Assembly (NCBI RefSeq): GCF_024584785.1
Contig: NZ_CP074112.1
Location: 2,232,001-2,296,000, forward strand
DNA from: Idiomarina loihiensis
GTDB taxonomy: Bacteria; Pseudomonadota; Gammaproteobacteria; Enterobacterales; Alteromonadaceae
Length of the DNA stretch: 64,000 nucleotides
Reading direction: 5' to 3'
The notes below the pieces were generated by a model. It had not been told where the DNA came from. It saw only the letters and a list, made by a program, of their open reading frames with translations, and did no database searches. Shown in pieces: positions 30,026 through 38,717 of this stretch. The stretch's first letter is position 1. Each line of letters opens with the position of its first letter. Position numbers and translations under genes: made by a program.

Positions 30026-30792
30026 TCCATTGACTCCAGTTCCTTTGGTACAGTGATTTGGTATTTCGGGATGTAAACACCGCTCGCTACTATCGCACGC
30101 TTACCCGAGCCTAGGTTTACACTGCTTAAATCAAGATATTGCATCCAGTCGTGATTTGCTTTCTCGGCCAGATAAAGAAATAAGCGTTTCACTTTTATTG
30201 AGTTACAGGCTTCTAATAACTTTTGTACAGATGCGGGCCGCAAGTTATTGAGGCCCTCCATAAGCTCATAAGCTTCCAGTAACGATTGTGATTTGGGTGC
30301 AAGATACAGACACTCCATGATGGCTCGCGCTGGCTCTGATACTTTAACCGTGAACTGTTTATGCGGTATTTTGGTTAAACCGATTTCCGCCGGCAGAAAG
30401 TTGGATAACGTGTACTTGACGTTCACGCTCCAGTCTTGTTTTTTAAACCACAAAGGCACATGCTCGCCGTGAACGCCAAATAGCTGCACGTGCTTTGGGG
30501 CAAGCTCTAAATAATGCGCTTTCCCTTGCAACCCTAGGGCAGTCCTCCCGCCAGGATGTAACGATAAGCCGAGCTGAGTTTGCATGGCGTACACCCCACC
30601 GAGATAATCCACGTGGTCGCCATAGCGTATTAATGCTCCCGCCCCGATGCTCTCAAACCACTGGCTTTTTTTATAGCGTTGCTGCAAGTCGAGGCTGTAG
30701 CCATTTTCAACAAGCCAAGATGAACAGAGCACGACGCCCAATGGTTGGGAGCTCAGCAGCCGGTTTAATTTTGATGATATATCCGAACTCAT
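30022..30792 (-). CDS. abiEi: AbiEi-family antitoxin without a working toxin (third AbiE module)
   Basis: The 256-residue protein is of the AbiEi family: N-terminal HTH-like part (PLGVVLCSSWLVENGYSLDLQQRY) and C-terminal domain (LLEAYELMEGLNNLRP, RLFLYLAEKANHDWMQYLD). It is distinct from the two 206-residue AbiEi proteins. The partner toxin is deleted but the antitoxin frame is intact. It is divergent from the mini-CRISPR and AbiE copy 2. Confidence 0.8.
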   Translation of the reverse strand: MSSDISSKLNRLLSSQPLGVVLCSSWLVENGYSLDLQQRYKKSQWFESIGAGALIRYGDHVDYLGGVYAMQTQLGLSLHPGGRTALGLQGKAHYLELAPKHVQLFGVHGEHVPLWFKKQDWSVNVKYTLSNFLPAEIGLTKIPHKQFTVKVSEPARAIMECLYLAPKSQSLLEAYELMEGLNNLRPASVQKLLEACNSIKVKRLFLYLAEKANHDWMQYLDLSSVNLGSGKRAIVASGVYIPKYQITVPKELESME

Positions 30793-30798
30793 GGTACC

Positions 30799-30827
30799 AA
30801 CCTGTTAATAATTTCAAACTACAGGTT
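30799..30827 (-). promoter_or_regulatory. Inverted repeat upstream of AbiEi-3, candidate operator
   Basis: AACCTGT (30799-30805) and ACAGGTT (30821-30827) face each other just upstream of the start codon, as expected for an autoregulated AbiEi operon. Confidence 0.55.
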
Positions 30828-30966
30828 AGTTTATATTTTCAATTATGTCAGTACTAATGGTGCTAATTTTTATAAAATTCCAAACCCAAAAGTCTATCGA
30901 GGATTTAGATAAATTATCATTCCACTAAAGAAGACTGGTGCTCCACATCTGAATAATCAGAGATAC

Positions 30967-31055
30967 GCCCCCCCCCCACGAGCGTGGGGAAGACTCGTGA
31001 CTTGCTTCTTCAGAGCGGCTCGCTTCGGAAACACCCCCACGAGCGTGGGTGTAGT
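30967..31055 (-). CRISPR. Orphan mini-CRISPR: two partial type I-E repeats and one 33-bp spacer
   Basis: The left repeat (30967-30994) matches the last 22 bases of the main-array repeat, including CCCCACGAGCGTGGGG. The right repeat (from 31028) matches its first 22 bases and is cut at 31049, where the TGTAGTC motif begins. The spacer (30995-31027) is 33 nt, the usual main-array spacer size, with a sequence not in the main array. Like the main array, its degenerate AC-side end is at the low-coordinate (trailer) side. It sits between two AbiEi genes. No gene is seen in 30840-31380. Confidence 0.85.
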
Positions 31056-31076
31056 CACCCCGAAAAATCGACGCAA

Positions 31077-31229
31077 TTATAAGTGGGAAGTTGAATAATA
31101 GCGAAAAGATGCAGGATATGACCCAAATATTTTTACTTCATCCAACGGCCTTTCATGTCGATAAAACACGAAATAATCGACAAACAATCCTGTTGCGTCG
31201 ATAGACTCGACATAGGTAAAAGTACGCAT
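31077..31229 (-). other. Short frame next to an rhs-like remnant
   Basis: The minus strand reads MRTFTYVESIDATG onward for 50 codons. Beside it, 31230-31260 repeats the rhs-end sequence seen at 25593-25625. The homologous stretch before AbiE copy 1 is the rhs frame, so this is probably a diverged rhs remnant and not a gene. Confidence 0.25.
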
Positions 31230-31299
31230 CTCGAGTCTTTAGAAGTATTTACAGCCACCGTCTTACCCTTACCCAAATAATTGGTTAGGTGGATCAAAC

Positions 31300-31378
31300 A
31301 ATCCTGACATCAATGACCATGTACATTGGGCAATTAAAGGTGTATATTTAATCAACACAGCATTTCATAGTCAGGATT
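31300..31378 (+). promoter_or_regulatory. AbiE copy 2 promoter with paired operator sites
   Basis: TGTACA (31320) and TATATT (31343) are spaced 17 bp, between AATCCTGAC (31300-31308) and GTCAGGATT (31370-31378). The layout matches copy 1, while the sequence between has diverged. Conservation of the arms supports operator function. Confidence 0.7.
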
Positions 31379-31384
31379 ATCTCA

Positions 31385-32005
31385 ATGTCTATCACCGCAC
31401 AAATTGAGTCTCGGATTGCTCGCATGAGAAAAGGGGTTCCTTTTTCCATAGAGGGATTTTATGAGCTAGGTACGGAAAGTGCCGTTCAGAAAGCTTTTAG
31501 CCGACTGGCGAAGTCAGGCGAGATTGTGCGTGTGTCAAAAGGCTTTTACGTTCGTCCTAAATCGATTGAGAGCTTACCGGGCGTGAAAATAATGCCCAGC
31601 CCGGAAGAGGTAGCAAAAGCCTGGGCGCGAAGTCATGGATATAAGCTTGTTTCGCATGGCTTTGAAGCGGCTTACCGACTGGGGCTGCAAACTCAATCTC
31701 CGGCTCGAACCATGTATTGGACGAATGGCCCTTCGCGTGAATTCAAAGTCGGAAACTCAGTGGTTCAGGTGAAACACGTCGCGTCCAGCAAGCTTAAGTG
31801 GCTGAACCAACCTGAAGGACTGATTCTTCGAAGCCTTTCGGTGATGGAGCCAGAGCATTTTAAGCCAGAGCAATTCCGTAAGGTATTTAATCGGCTGTCG
31901 TTGACGGAAAGTGAGAAGAAGCGAGTTCTTAAGAATCTCAAGCATTCCACATTGAGCTCTCAGTGGCGCCATAAACTCATGCAAGTTGAGAGTGCGACAG
32001 TGTGA
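31385..32005 (+). CDS. abiEi: AbiEi-type antitoxin, copy 2
   Basis: The 206-residue paralogue of 25739-26359 has the same winged-helix start and C-domain. Differences are scattered (for example IES for VES, GVKIMPS for GAKVMPS), so this is an older duplication or independent acquisition, unlike the near-identical hipBA pair. Stop overlaps toxin start. Confidence 0.85.
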   Translation: MSITAQIESRIARMRKGVPFSIEGFYELGTESAVQKAFSRLAKSGEIVRVSKGFYVRPKSIESLPGVKIMPSPEEVAKAWARSHGYKLVSHGFEAAYRLGLQTQSPARTMYWTNGPSREFKVGNSVVQVKHVASSKLKWLNQPEGLILRSLSVMEPEHFKPEQFRKVFNRLSLTESEKKRVLKNLKHSTLSSQWRHKLMQVESATV

Positions 32006-33063
32006 TGGGCATATTTGACTATTATAAGACCGACGCTAAACGAGCCGAGTTAAAATCAATCCTCGACTATGCTGCCCAGAACTCCGCCAGAGGTTTGGGT
32101 GCTAATTTCTTAGAGAAAGACATTTGGGTAACCGAAATTTTGCGGTTGCTTTACGAAGAAGATTTATTAGATGGCCATGACGTGGCGTTCAAAGGTGGAA
32201 CGGCTCTTAGTAAGTGTTATAGCACCATCGAGCGATTCTCTGAGGATATTGATTTATCGATTCATTGGGCTGACTTAGCAGAATCAGATGATGAAGCGGC
32301 TGCGTGGGCGCAAACAACCAAAAGCCGTAATCAACGAGATAAGTTTAGGCGTGCTCAGGGTAAGCGATTAGAAGCCTGGGCTAACGATTTCGTTCAGAGA
32401 TTGAATAAGCGGCTCTCAGGTTATGGCATTGAGGGCCTGAGCGCCGAAATAGAAGATGGCTCTGGTGGTGAGAAAATCGACATTCACTTCCCACATGTGG
32501 CATTTCAGGATGGCTCGTACCAACTGGAGCATGTACTGCTCGAATTTGGCGGCCGAAACCGGGGCCGGCCGACGGTTTCTAAACCGGTAACGACTTACCT
32601 GTCAGAAATAGATGAGGTTTCAAAGGCACACACCTTACCGAAAGCCGCAGTGGAGGCTTACCACCCGGATTACATTATTTGGGAAAAGCTGACCGCACTT
32701 CATCAATTCTGCACACAAGAGAACGCGCCTGATACGGTGCGGTTGTCCAGGCATTGGTACGACGTAGACTGCATTTTGAGAAACCTCGAGGAAGGCACAT
32801 ACCAAAGCGCCGAAGCACTGGAGAACGTTGTCGCGATGAAGTCCGCCAGGTGGGCGACTCGAGGTGTTTCTTTTGAAGACATTCTTTCCGGTGAATTGGT
32901 GTTAATCCCGCCCGACGGCTTGCTTAAAGAAATCAAAAGAGATTACGACCAGTCCGTAAGCGGTGGAATGTTCTTCAGTGCCCCTGATAGCTTTGCTGAC
33001 ATTATTGAGCGGCTGGCCGAACAGCAAGGGCAAATTAATGGCTTTCTGAAAGGGCTTAGGTAG
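32005..33063 (+). CDS. abiEii: AbiEii/AbiGii-type nucleotidyltransferase toxin, copy 2
   Basis: The 352-residue toxin has AFKGGTALSKCYSTIERFSEDIDLSI unchanged from copy 1. The most variable part is around residues 95-130. Differences are otherwise conservative, which argues that both toxins stayed under selection. ATG at 32005 shares bases with the antitoxin stop. Confidence 0.87.
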   Translation: MGIFDYYKTDAKRAELKSILDYAAQNSARGLGANFLEKDIWVTEILRLLYEEDLLDGHDVAFKGGTALSKCYSTIERFSEDIDLSIHWADLAESDDEAAAWAQTTKSRNQRDKFRRAQGKRLEAWANDFVQRLNKRLSGYGIEGLSAEIEDGSGGEKIDIHFPHVAFQDGSYQLEHVLLEFGGRNRGRPTVSKPVTTYLSEIDEVSKAHTLPKAAVEAYHPDYIIWEKLTALHQFCTQENAPDTVRLSRHWYDVDCILRNLEEGTYQSAEALENVVAMKSARWATRGVSFEDILSGELVLIPPDGLLKEIKRDYDQSVSGGMFFSAPDSFADIIERLAEQQGQINGFLKGLR

Positions 33064-33121
33064 CGCATGAGTGAGGTGGGTTCACAAGACATATGGATGC
33101 TAATCCAAGTAGAGGGTGATA

Positions 33122-34393
33122 ATGAAACTCCGTAAGGATCTAGGGTTCTATGTTCCAGCCTTTTTTATGATACAGGTTGATGTCGATAAGCCGATTGATG
33201 AGATTATAGGCACTGAAAATGAGAGAGTTTTGGCTCATGAGCTGATTCATTTTTTACAGGATGTAAGCACTACATACGGACTGATCAATATTTCAAAATG
33301 TGTCGATGTGATCAAGTCCCAAAACCATGCACTAAGACAAAGTAGCCAGCCTGCTCGATTGCCACTAGTTAGTAGCGAACTCAGTGATACGGTAATGGCT
33401 AATAACGATCTATTTTCGTTATATGTCGGAGATGATGCAGAAAAGCTCAAAGAATTTCCTGAGAGTTGTACCGTTGTAGATGTAATTGAGGAAGAGATGG
33501 ATGTAGAGCTCGTGCCTTACCCAGTAAAATATATCTATATAAAATATAAGAGCCCGGCTATAAGTACAACTGAGGACTTCCATTTTGGAGCAATGGCTAT
33601 TTATGAAAGCATGGCAAACTTAATTGAAAGTCAAATATACGGCGATGAGAAAAGGAGAAGAAATTTCCCATATGATGCTGCATTGATGATAGCCGAGTAC
33701 TTATGCCCCAGTATTTCTCACAATAAGCTTGCGGTTTCTGAGTTGTGCGAAGCTTCATTGATGTATTACAACCCTGCTGAGATATTTGTCAGTTGTTTGA
33801 AAAAAATTCATGACCTTGGATTAGTGTTTGAAAGTCCCAATGAATACTACCTATATATGGTGAACAATTTTACCTTGGAAGAAGAGCCGGTTCATCTCGA
33901 ACACATAAAAGCATCTGAATTAGCAGAGTCCCAGTTAGATGACCTATTCACTGTTTCACCCTTGAAGGAAGAGAAATGGGCTAGCGGTATGGTCGCGAGG
34001 GCGAGAGAAATAAGAAATAGTAATATATCAATATCTGCCAAACTGTGGGGTTCAGATAAAAATAAGTCTAGGCAGTCGTTAATGGGCTTCATTAAAAGCA
34101 TTGGAATGCCAATAGTTTTTAATCGAAACTTTGAATCTTGGTTAAGGGACTCAGAGGAATCGCTTTATACTCCTCTGATGTATGCTGCTATTTTCTCATT
34201 CCAAGAAATAGTTCAGGGTAAACAACAGGGTTGTATATTAAGTTCCCATTGTGCGAACGAAAACTCCGGTTGTACACCAGATCACAACTGTGAATCTGCA
34301 CCTTGGCTACGGTTAGCCCAAGGTAAATCTTGCTATTTTTCGAATATATGGAAAATGTGGGGGCTTGAGAATGTACAGATTTTCCGCTCGTAA
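33122..34393 (+). CDS. Unknown protein with HELIH metallopeptidase-like motif
   Basis: The protein is about 423 residues, ATG 33122 with GAGGG six bases upstream. Near residue 40 is VLAHELIHFLQD, an HExxH zinc motif. A second helix-rich region has AMAIYESMANLIESQIYG, which could supply a third ligand Glu. The C-terminus is Cys-rich (GCILSSHCANENSGC, NCESAP, SCYF). No signal peptide or membrane helix. It follows AbiE copy 2 by about 58 bp. Family not recognised; a cytoplasmic protease is the leading guess. Confidence 0.6.
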   Translation: MKLRKDLGFYVPAFFMIQVDVDKPIDEIIGTENERVLAHELIHFLQDVSTTYGLINISKCVDVIKSQNHALRQSSQPARLPLVSSELSDTVMANNDLFSLYVGDDAEKLKEFPESCTVVDVIEEEMDVELVPYPVKYIYIKYKSPAISTTEDFHFGAMAIYESMANLIESQIYGDEKRRRNFPYDAALMIAEYLCPSISHNKLAVSELCEASLMYYNPAEIFVSCLKKIHDLGLVFESPNEYYLYMVNNFTLEEEPVHLEHIKASELAESQLDDLFTVSPLKEEKWASGMVARAREIRNSNISISAKLWGSDKNKSRQSLMGFIKSIGMPIVFNRNFESWLRDSEESLYTPLMYAAIFSFQEIVQGKQQGCILSSHCANENSGCTPDHNCESAPWLRLAQGKSCYFSNIWKMWGLENVQIFRS

Positions 34394-34505
34394 AACCTTT
34401 ATAGCATGTTGTGAGATTTGTTTTTAGTTTTGCCCAAAACCATGCACAAAAGCAAGCGTTGCTACAACTGGTTGGTATTGCCTGTTAGCTGCGATCATTC
34501 TGTTC

Positions 34506-34688
34506 GTGATGCTAAAAATTCACATGATCGGTCAAGCTTTTTTGCTTCATGTAAAAACTGATATTGCTGACAAGAATAACTCGCTACTCAATGGGCTCGG
34601 TTGGTGTTGGGGGATCGGAGGCTTCACTACATTTGTGTGGGGGTTGGTTCAATTGATTCGGGCTGCTTCCATTGTTATCAACAACTAA
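34506..34688 (+). CDS. Small two-helix membrane protein, possibly 5'-truncated
   Basis: It starts GTG-ATG at 34506. The same frame is open upstream to about 34430 with membrane-like codons but no start. The product has WGIGGFTTFVWGLVQLI as a helix. Function unknown. Confidence 0.35.
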   Translation: MMLKIHMIGQAFLLHVKTDIADKNNSLLNGLGWCWGIGGFTTFVWGLVQLIRAASIVINN

Positions 34689-34713
34689 TGGTGTTAGGTC
34701 TCTACTTTAGGTA

Positions 34714-35157
34714 ATGAGCAACTATCAAGAGTTATATAGAATAGCCCAGGATTTGGCCGCCAGCACGGATGGCTTTCTGGATATAAAGGGTCCTGGTGCG
34801 GGCAATCATGCTACGAATAAATTTATTTCTGCACTCGGCAAGTCAGCCAATGAACAATTCAAAGAAGATTTTAGTGAAAAGAATATATGTGGCTCGAATT
34901 CACTCGCTGTGGATTTTTACTTTCCTAAAGATGGAGTCATTGTAGAGGTCGCGCTAGGACTTAGAAACCCAAACACCGAATATGAAAAAGATATTTTGAA
35001 AGCAATAATGGCTAAAGAGCTTGGGAACGAGGTGCGTAAATTAGTATTTATAACCAAGCCTGGCGGTATCAAGAAGTGTAATCAGCCAGGAAGAAAAGCA
35101 GTTAAGGACTGGCTCCTTAGTAGCAATCAGATTGAAATAGAAGTATTGGAGCTGTGA
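34714..35157 (+). CDS. Hypothetical protein with possible restriction-nuclease fold
   Basis: In this 147-residue protein, SLAVDFYFPKDGVIVEVALGLRNPNTEYEKD has the D-x(n)-E-x-A spacing of a PD-(D/E)xK core, and KLVFITKPGG follows as the next strand. The catalytic Lys is not clear. It lies downstream of the HELIH gene with a small membrane-protein frame between. Confidence 0.45.
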   Translation: MSNYQELYRIAQDLAASTDGFLDIKGPGAGNHATNKFISALGKSANEQFKEDFSEKNICGSNSLAVDFYFPKDGVIVEVALGLRNPNTEYEKDILKAIMAKELGNEVRKLVFITKPGGIKKCNQPGRKAVKDWLLSSNQIEIEVLEL

Positions 35158-35461
35158 TACCTAACATCTAATTCACTTCGCATCTTCGGTGTCAGATGCG
35201 CTAAACCACAGCAGTTATTTATCACGTTAATGCGCGTTTCCAGCTCGTTAGGCTAAGTTCTCCTAGCCCACCTTCGGTTTAATGATTTCATAATATACGC
35301 CACTTATCGGCGTATATTTCCTGAATTCGGGAACAGCAAATAAAATGGTGTGATAACAAGATCCTTGAAAATTTCAGATCGAATAGGTAAGTTTATTATT
35401 CGTCAGGTGCTGGCTATTCATCAGGCCTTGAATTATTTGGTTTTTAATCCACAGCGAGTAA
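35158..35461. other. Intergenic stretch with one hairpin
   Basis: AATATACGCC (35292-35301) and GGCGTATATT (35309-35318) form a perfect 10-bp stem, perhaps a terminator for the preceding gene. Nothing else is recognised. Confidence 0.5.
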
Positions 35462-36640
35462 GTGAAAGTTTTGAAAAAATATCGTGTAGGGTTTCAGCGG
35501 CAAATAAAGCTAATGGTTGCCATTACATTGAGTATGACTTTTTCAGTAACCTTTGCACAGACAACAGATACTAAAATAGCAAAAGAACTGCAAGCTATCG
35601 TGTCTGAAGAACATGCAGACAGTGGCTTAGTCTCTCTGGGAGCGGCAATTTCCAAAAATCGAGTACATCTGGCGACGGCGGTATACGGTGAAAGAGAAAC
35701 CAAAAGCGGTGTACCTGTATCAATCGATGACAAATGGCATATTGGCTCCGTCACTAAATCAATGACTGCCACCATGATAGCCCGACTGGTGGAAAGAGGC
35801 GTGTTGCAATGGGATACCACAGTTGGTGACATCCTCACTGACAGCAGGGTAAGACCTCAATGGCGAGACGCCACTTTGTCGCAGCTGCTCACTCACACTG
35901 GTGGAGCTGAAACTGATTTTCCCTGGCGGATCCAGTCGCTGTACCCAAAAGAAGGGACAGAGCGCGACGCGCTACGCAAAGAAGAAGTCCTGAAAATACT
36001 AGAGAAAAAGCCCGATTATAAGCCGGGCACTGATTTCGAATATTCCAATGTTGGCTATACAATTGCTGCTGTATTGGCCACCACCAAAACCGGGAAAACC
36101 TGGGAAGATCTCATTCGTGAAGAGGTGTTTCAACCGCTGGAGTTGTCGAGCGGTGGATTCGGTCCACCTGTCGATGTAAACGAAACGATGGAACAACCAC
36201 GAGGTCATAAAATCACCTGGTTTAGCGGCCCGAAAGCGGTAACCACCGACACTGATAACTCTCCTATCATGGGACCTGCTGGTATGATTCACATGTCGCT
36301 CAAAGACTTATCTGCCTATGCGAATGAACATCTTTTGGGCAGTCAGGGTAAAAGCGAGCTGTTGAGTGCCCAAACCTATCAACGACTCCACGAACCCGGT
36401 ATGGAAGACTATGCCTATGGTTGGATTTTGGCGTTGGATGATTCCTGGGCGAATGAGCACAAAGTGTTATATCACAACGGCTCTAACCGCTTTTGGTTTG
36501 CACTGTTAGTGATTATTCCGGAGTTGCAAATCTCTATAGCCGTCACAACCAATTACGGCGATTTAAAGCCCGCCAGAAAAAGTGCCTGGAATATCGTTAA
36601 ACATATGACCGTTTTTTTAATGGAAAACCCCGATATCTAA
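35462..36640 (+). CDS. Serine hydrolase of the beta-lactamase (class C/DD-peptidase) superfamily, exported
   Basis: The 392-residue protein has a signal peptide ending about residue 32 (SVTFA-QT), preceded by a basic N-terminus (KVLKKYRVGFQRQIK). The SxxK nucleophile motif is S96-VTK (HIGSVTKSMTATM), and the second motif is YSNVGY. It resembles esterase/DD-peptidase-type members (EstB, AmpH) more than true AmpC; antibiotic hydrolysis should not be assumed. The start is GTG 35462 and no strong ribosome site is seen. Confidence 0.8.
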   Translation: MKVLKKYRVGFQRQIKLMVAITLSMTFSVTFAQTTDTKIAKELQAIVSEEHADSGLVSLGAAISKNRVHLATAVYGERETKSGVPVSIDDKWHIGSVTKSMTATMIARLVERGVLQWDTTVGDILTDSRVRPQWRDATLSQLLTHTGGAETDFPWRIQSLYPKEGTERDALRKEEVLKILEKKPDYKPGTDFEYSNVGYTIAAVLATTKTGKTWEDLIREEVFQPLELSSGGFGPPVDVNETMEQPRGHKITWFSGPKAVTTDTDNSPIMGPAGMIHMSLKDLSAYANEHLLGSQGKSELLSAQTYQRLHEPGMEDYAYGWILALDDSWANEHKVLYHNGSNRFWFALLVIIPELQISIAVTTNYGDLKPARKSAWNIVKHMTVFLMENPDI

Positions 36641-36867
36641 TCATCGATCTCCTCTCTTTTTACACGGGACGTATCAGCGCCCAGCTGTCGGCCCGCTGTA
36701 GCAAAAGGCTTCCGTCCTTTTCCCATTCAACCCTTTAGTCTTTGCCATTAAGTCCTTCTGGCACTAGATTCATAGCTAGTGTCTTTGACGGAAATGAGTT
36801 TGATGGAATTACTTTGAGAAACCATTAGCATGAGTTTGTGCATGTTAGTGGTGGGTTATGGTTTGAA

Positions 36868-37803
36868 TTATTTTGCTTTCAAGAAAGGTATTGCCGACGA
36901 CGATGATTTGGTCTTGACTGCAGCGGCGGCGTATTCAATTTGTTCTCGTAACCGGGATGCTCCGCTTGAGTCTCGAAAACCATGATCAAGCCCCGGCATC
37001 ATTTTCAACGTGACGTTTTTTGCTCCACCGGCAATAATTTTTTTAACCTCTTGCCGGGTTCGCTCGGGGTCCACACTTTCATCATCTGCCGATTGCATCA
37101 CGAGCACAGGCGCGTCAATTTCTCTCAGTGGTTGCAACAAGTCTCGTGCCAAAGCATCTTTCCAGAACGCATAACCGTGACCACTAACTTCAATCGGAAA
37201 CGGCTCATTACTCTCCTTAACTTGCTTTACGAATTGCCGGAAGCCGTTCAGAACTTCATCAAGCTGCTCCGTGGGAACGGTCTGTTGGATGCTAAATTCC
37301 ACGTCATGTTGAAAGCTGGATGAGCCTGAATTTAACGCGAGCACTGCATGCAAGTTCGGGGTTTGTGCAGCGACACCTATGGCAATGGAGCCACCTTCGC
37401 TGCCTCCTGCCAGGGTAATCTCACGATAGGAAGGTCTCAAAGCCTCAATTAGTTGAACACCATCTTTAATTCGTTGAGCCATCGTATCGTGTTTAAGGTA
37501 GTCGGCGGGGCAGTCATCCCGTTCGCCGGAAGCGTAAGCTAAGCTGTCGTCGATACCGTATTTCTCTATGGTTAGTAGCGCCGAATCTGTATCGAATGCT
37601 TCCCATATCGTATTGACCGATTTCATATGGCGGACACTGTTACAGTCAGAACCTTGGAATATAACCAACAAGTTTTCGGCTTCAGCATTATCCAAATAAT
37701 AACGGATTTCAGTTCCATCCTCGCGGTAGTACCGCTCATTAGCGGCGGCTGCAGGAGCGTTTAAAAACGTTAAAACGACGAGCAGTAAATAGGCTTTCAT
37801 CAT
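36868..37803 (-). CDS. Exported alpha/beta hydrolase
   Basis: The 311-residue product has a signal peptide (KAYLLLVVLTFLNAPAAA). The nucleophile elbow is GGSEGG, the acid is probably Asp in MQSADDESVD, and the His is in PGLDHGF, so the triad is complete. It is peptidase/esterase-like. Convergent with the serine hydrolase, with about 230 bp of unrecognised sequence between. Substrate unknown. Confidence 0.75.
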   Translation of the reverse strand: MMKAYLLLVVLTFLNAPAAAANERYYREDGTEIRYYLDNAEAENLLVIFQGSDCNSVRHMKSVNTIWEAFDTDSALLTIEKYGIDDSLAYASGERDDCPADYLKHDTMAQRIKDGVQLIEALRPSYREITLAGGSEGGSIAIGVAAQTPNLHAVLALNSGSSSFQHDVEFSIQQTVPTEQLDEVLNGFRQFVKQVKESNEPFPIEVSGHGYAFWKDALARDLLQPLREIDAPVLVMQSADDESVDPERTRQEVKKIIAGGAKNVTLKMMPGLDHGFRDSSGASRLREQIEYAAAAVKTKSSSSAIPFLKAK

Positions 37804-38044
37804 GTCATAACTTGTATCTTTTGAATTCAGTTAGTGGCGAGCGGACAATAAAAGTTCCCACACGAGTGCCTAGAGGGGGCCATGCGGTCTAAATGTAAGT
37901 TAGTTTTAATTGCCTTCGATAATTATTATATCACATCGAACCAGGTACTTTCTGTAGGGTTAAAGGAGGCTTAAATCAGTATCTGGGCCGGTAAAGTTGG
38001 GTGTTTTTCTAGCTAAATGTCCATTTTGGCATAGTAAAATGTGG

Positions 38045-38241
38045 CAAGTTTTGCAGCGTTTTGATTTGTTACGTGGGGTAATAGGCTTGCTATCTGGCTA
38101 AATGGCCTCGTTAAAATCGCTCTGCAGGCCACGTCATACCTAATAGCACCGGTTTTTGGAGTTTACCCCGGTTTAATCCTGTTTCGTGGGGGTACCCTCC
38201 GGAGGCAGAGGTCACAGGTTCGACTCCTGTCGGGTGCGCCA
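38045..38241 (+). repeat. Type B boundary block ending in tRNA-Arg(CCG) 3' half (att4)
   Basis: The tRNA 3' half is at 38195-38241. Upstream CAAGTTTTGCAG and CTGGCTAAATGGCCTCG match the block before att1, and the downstream ATTTTTAATGG and GCGCACC also match. The stretch 37804-38044 before it shows no gene. Confidence 0.82.
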
Positions 38242-38267
38242 TTTTTAATGGCCTGTAGCGCACCCTC

Positions 38268-38443
38268 GTCTTACTTGAGAACCATGCCGCCTTCTATGCT
38301 GAATTAGCGCGCTTTAGCAGTTTATGCGACGAAATTCTAAGTCTAGTTCACTACCCACCGTTGAATAACCACGAAGATGAGGAGATTTCACCATCGCGAC
38401 CTGCTGTTCTTGCGTTAGCGGCAGCGCGAAAAATTGCTTGGCC
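38268..38443 (+). pseudogene. Gene remnant after att4, no start codon
   Basis: The frame reads VLLENHAAFYAELARFSSL to AARKIAWPP and a stop, with coding-like composition but no start after an upstream TAG. Family not recognised. The rest of 38444-38700 holds no gene. Confidence 0.35.
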
Positions 38444-38717
38444 ACCTTGATGCCATTGTGCCAGCTTTAATACTGGTAACGGCAAGCTGGTATTGCTGAA
38501 TGGGGTCATAACTCGCCTCGATAAATAAACTATTGATGGGCTTATTTTAAAGGAAGCAGCACTGGCTCGAAGGAGTATATTACGATTTTATATAACCATT
38601 AGTTATAAGGAGTGGCTGACGCAAATACTACCGATGATATTTCGAGTTAGCAGATGACTTGCTATAATTGCGGGTTACCGTGGTGGTGAAGCGTAACGAA
38701 AGAGTTTAGGTAGCCGT

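Noticed and set aside
35462-36640. Antibiotic-resistance beta-lactamase
   Set aside because: The SxxK and YSN motifs are shared with esterases and DD-peptidases; nothing seen points to drug hydrolysis.
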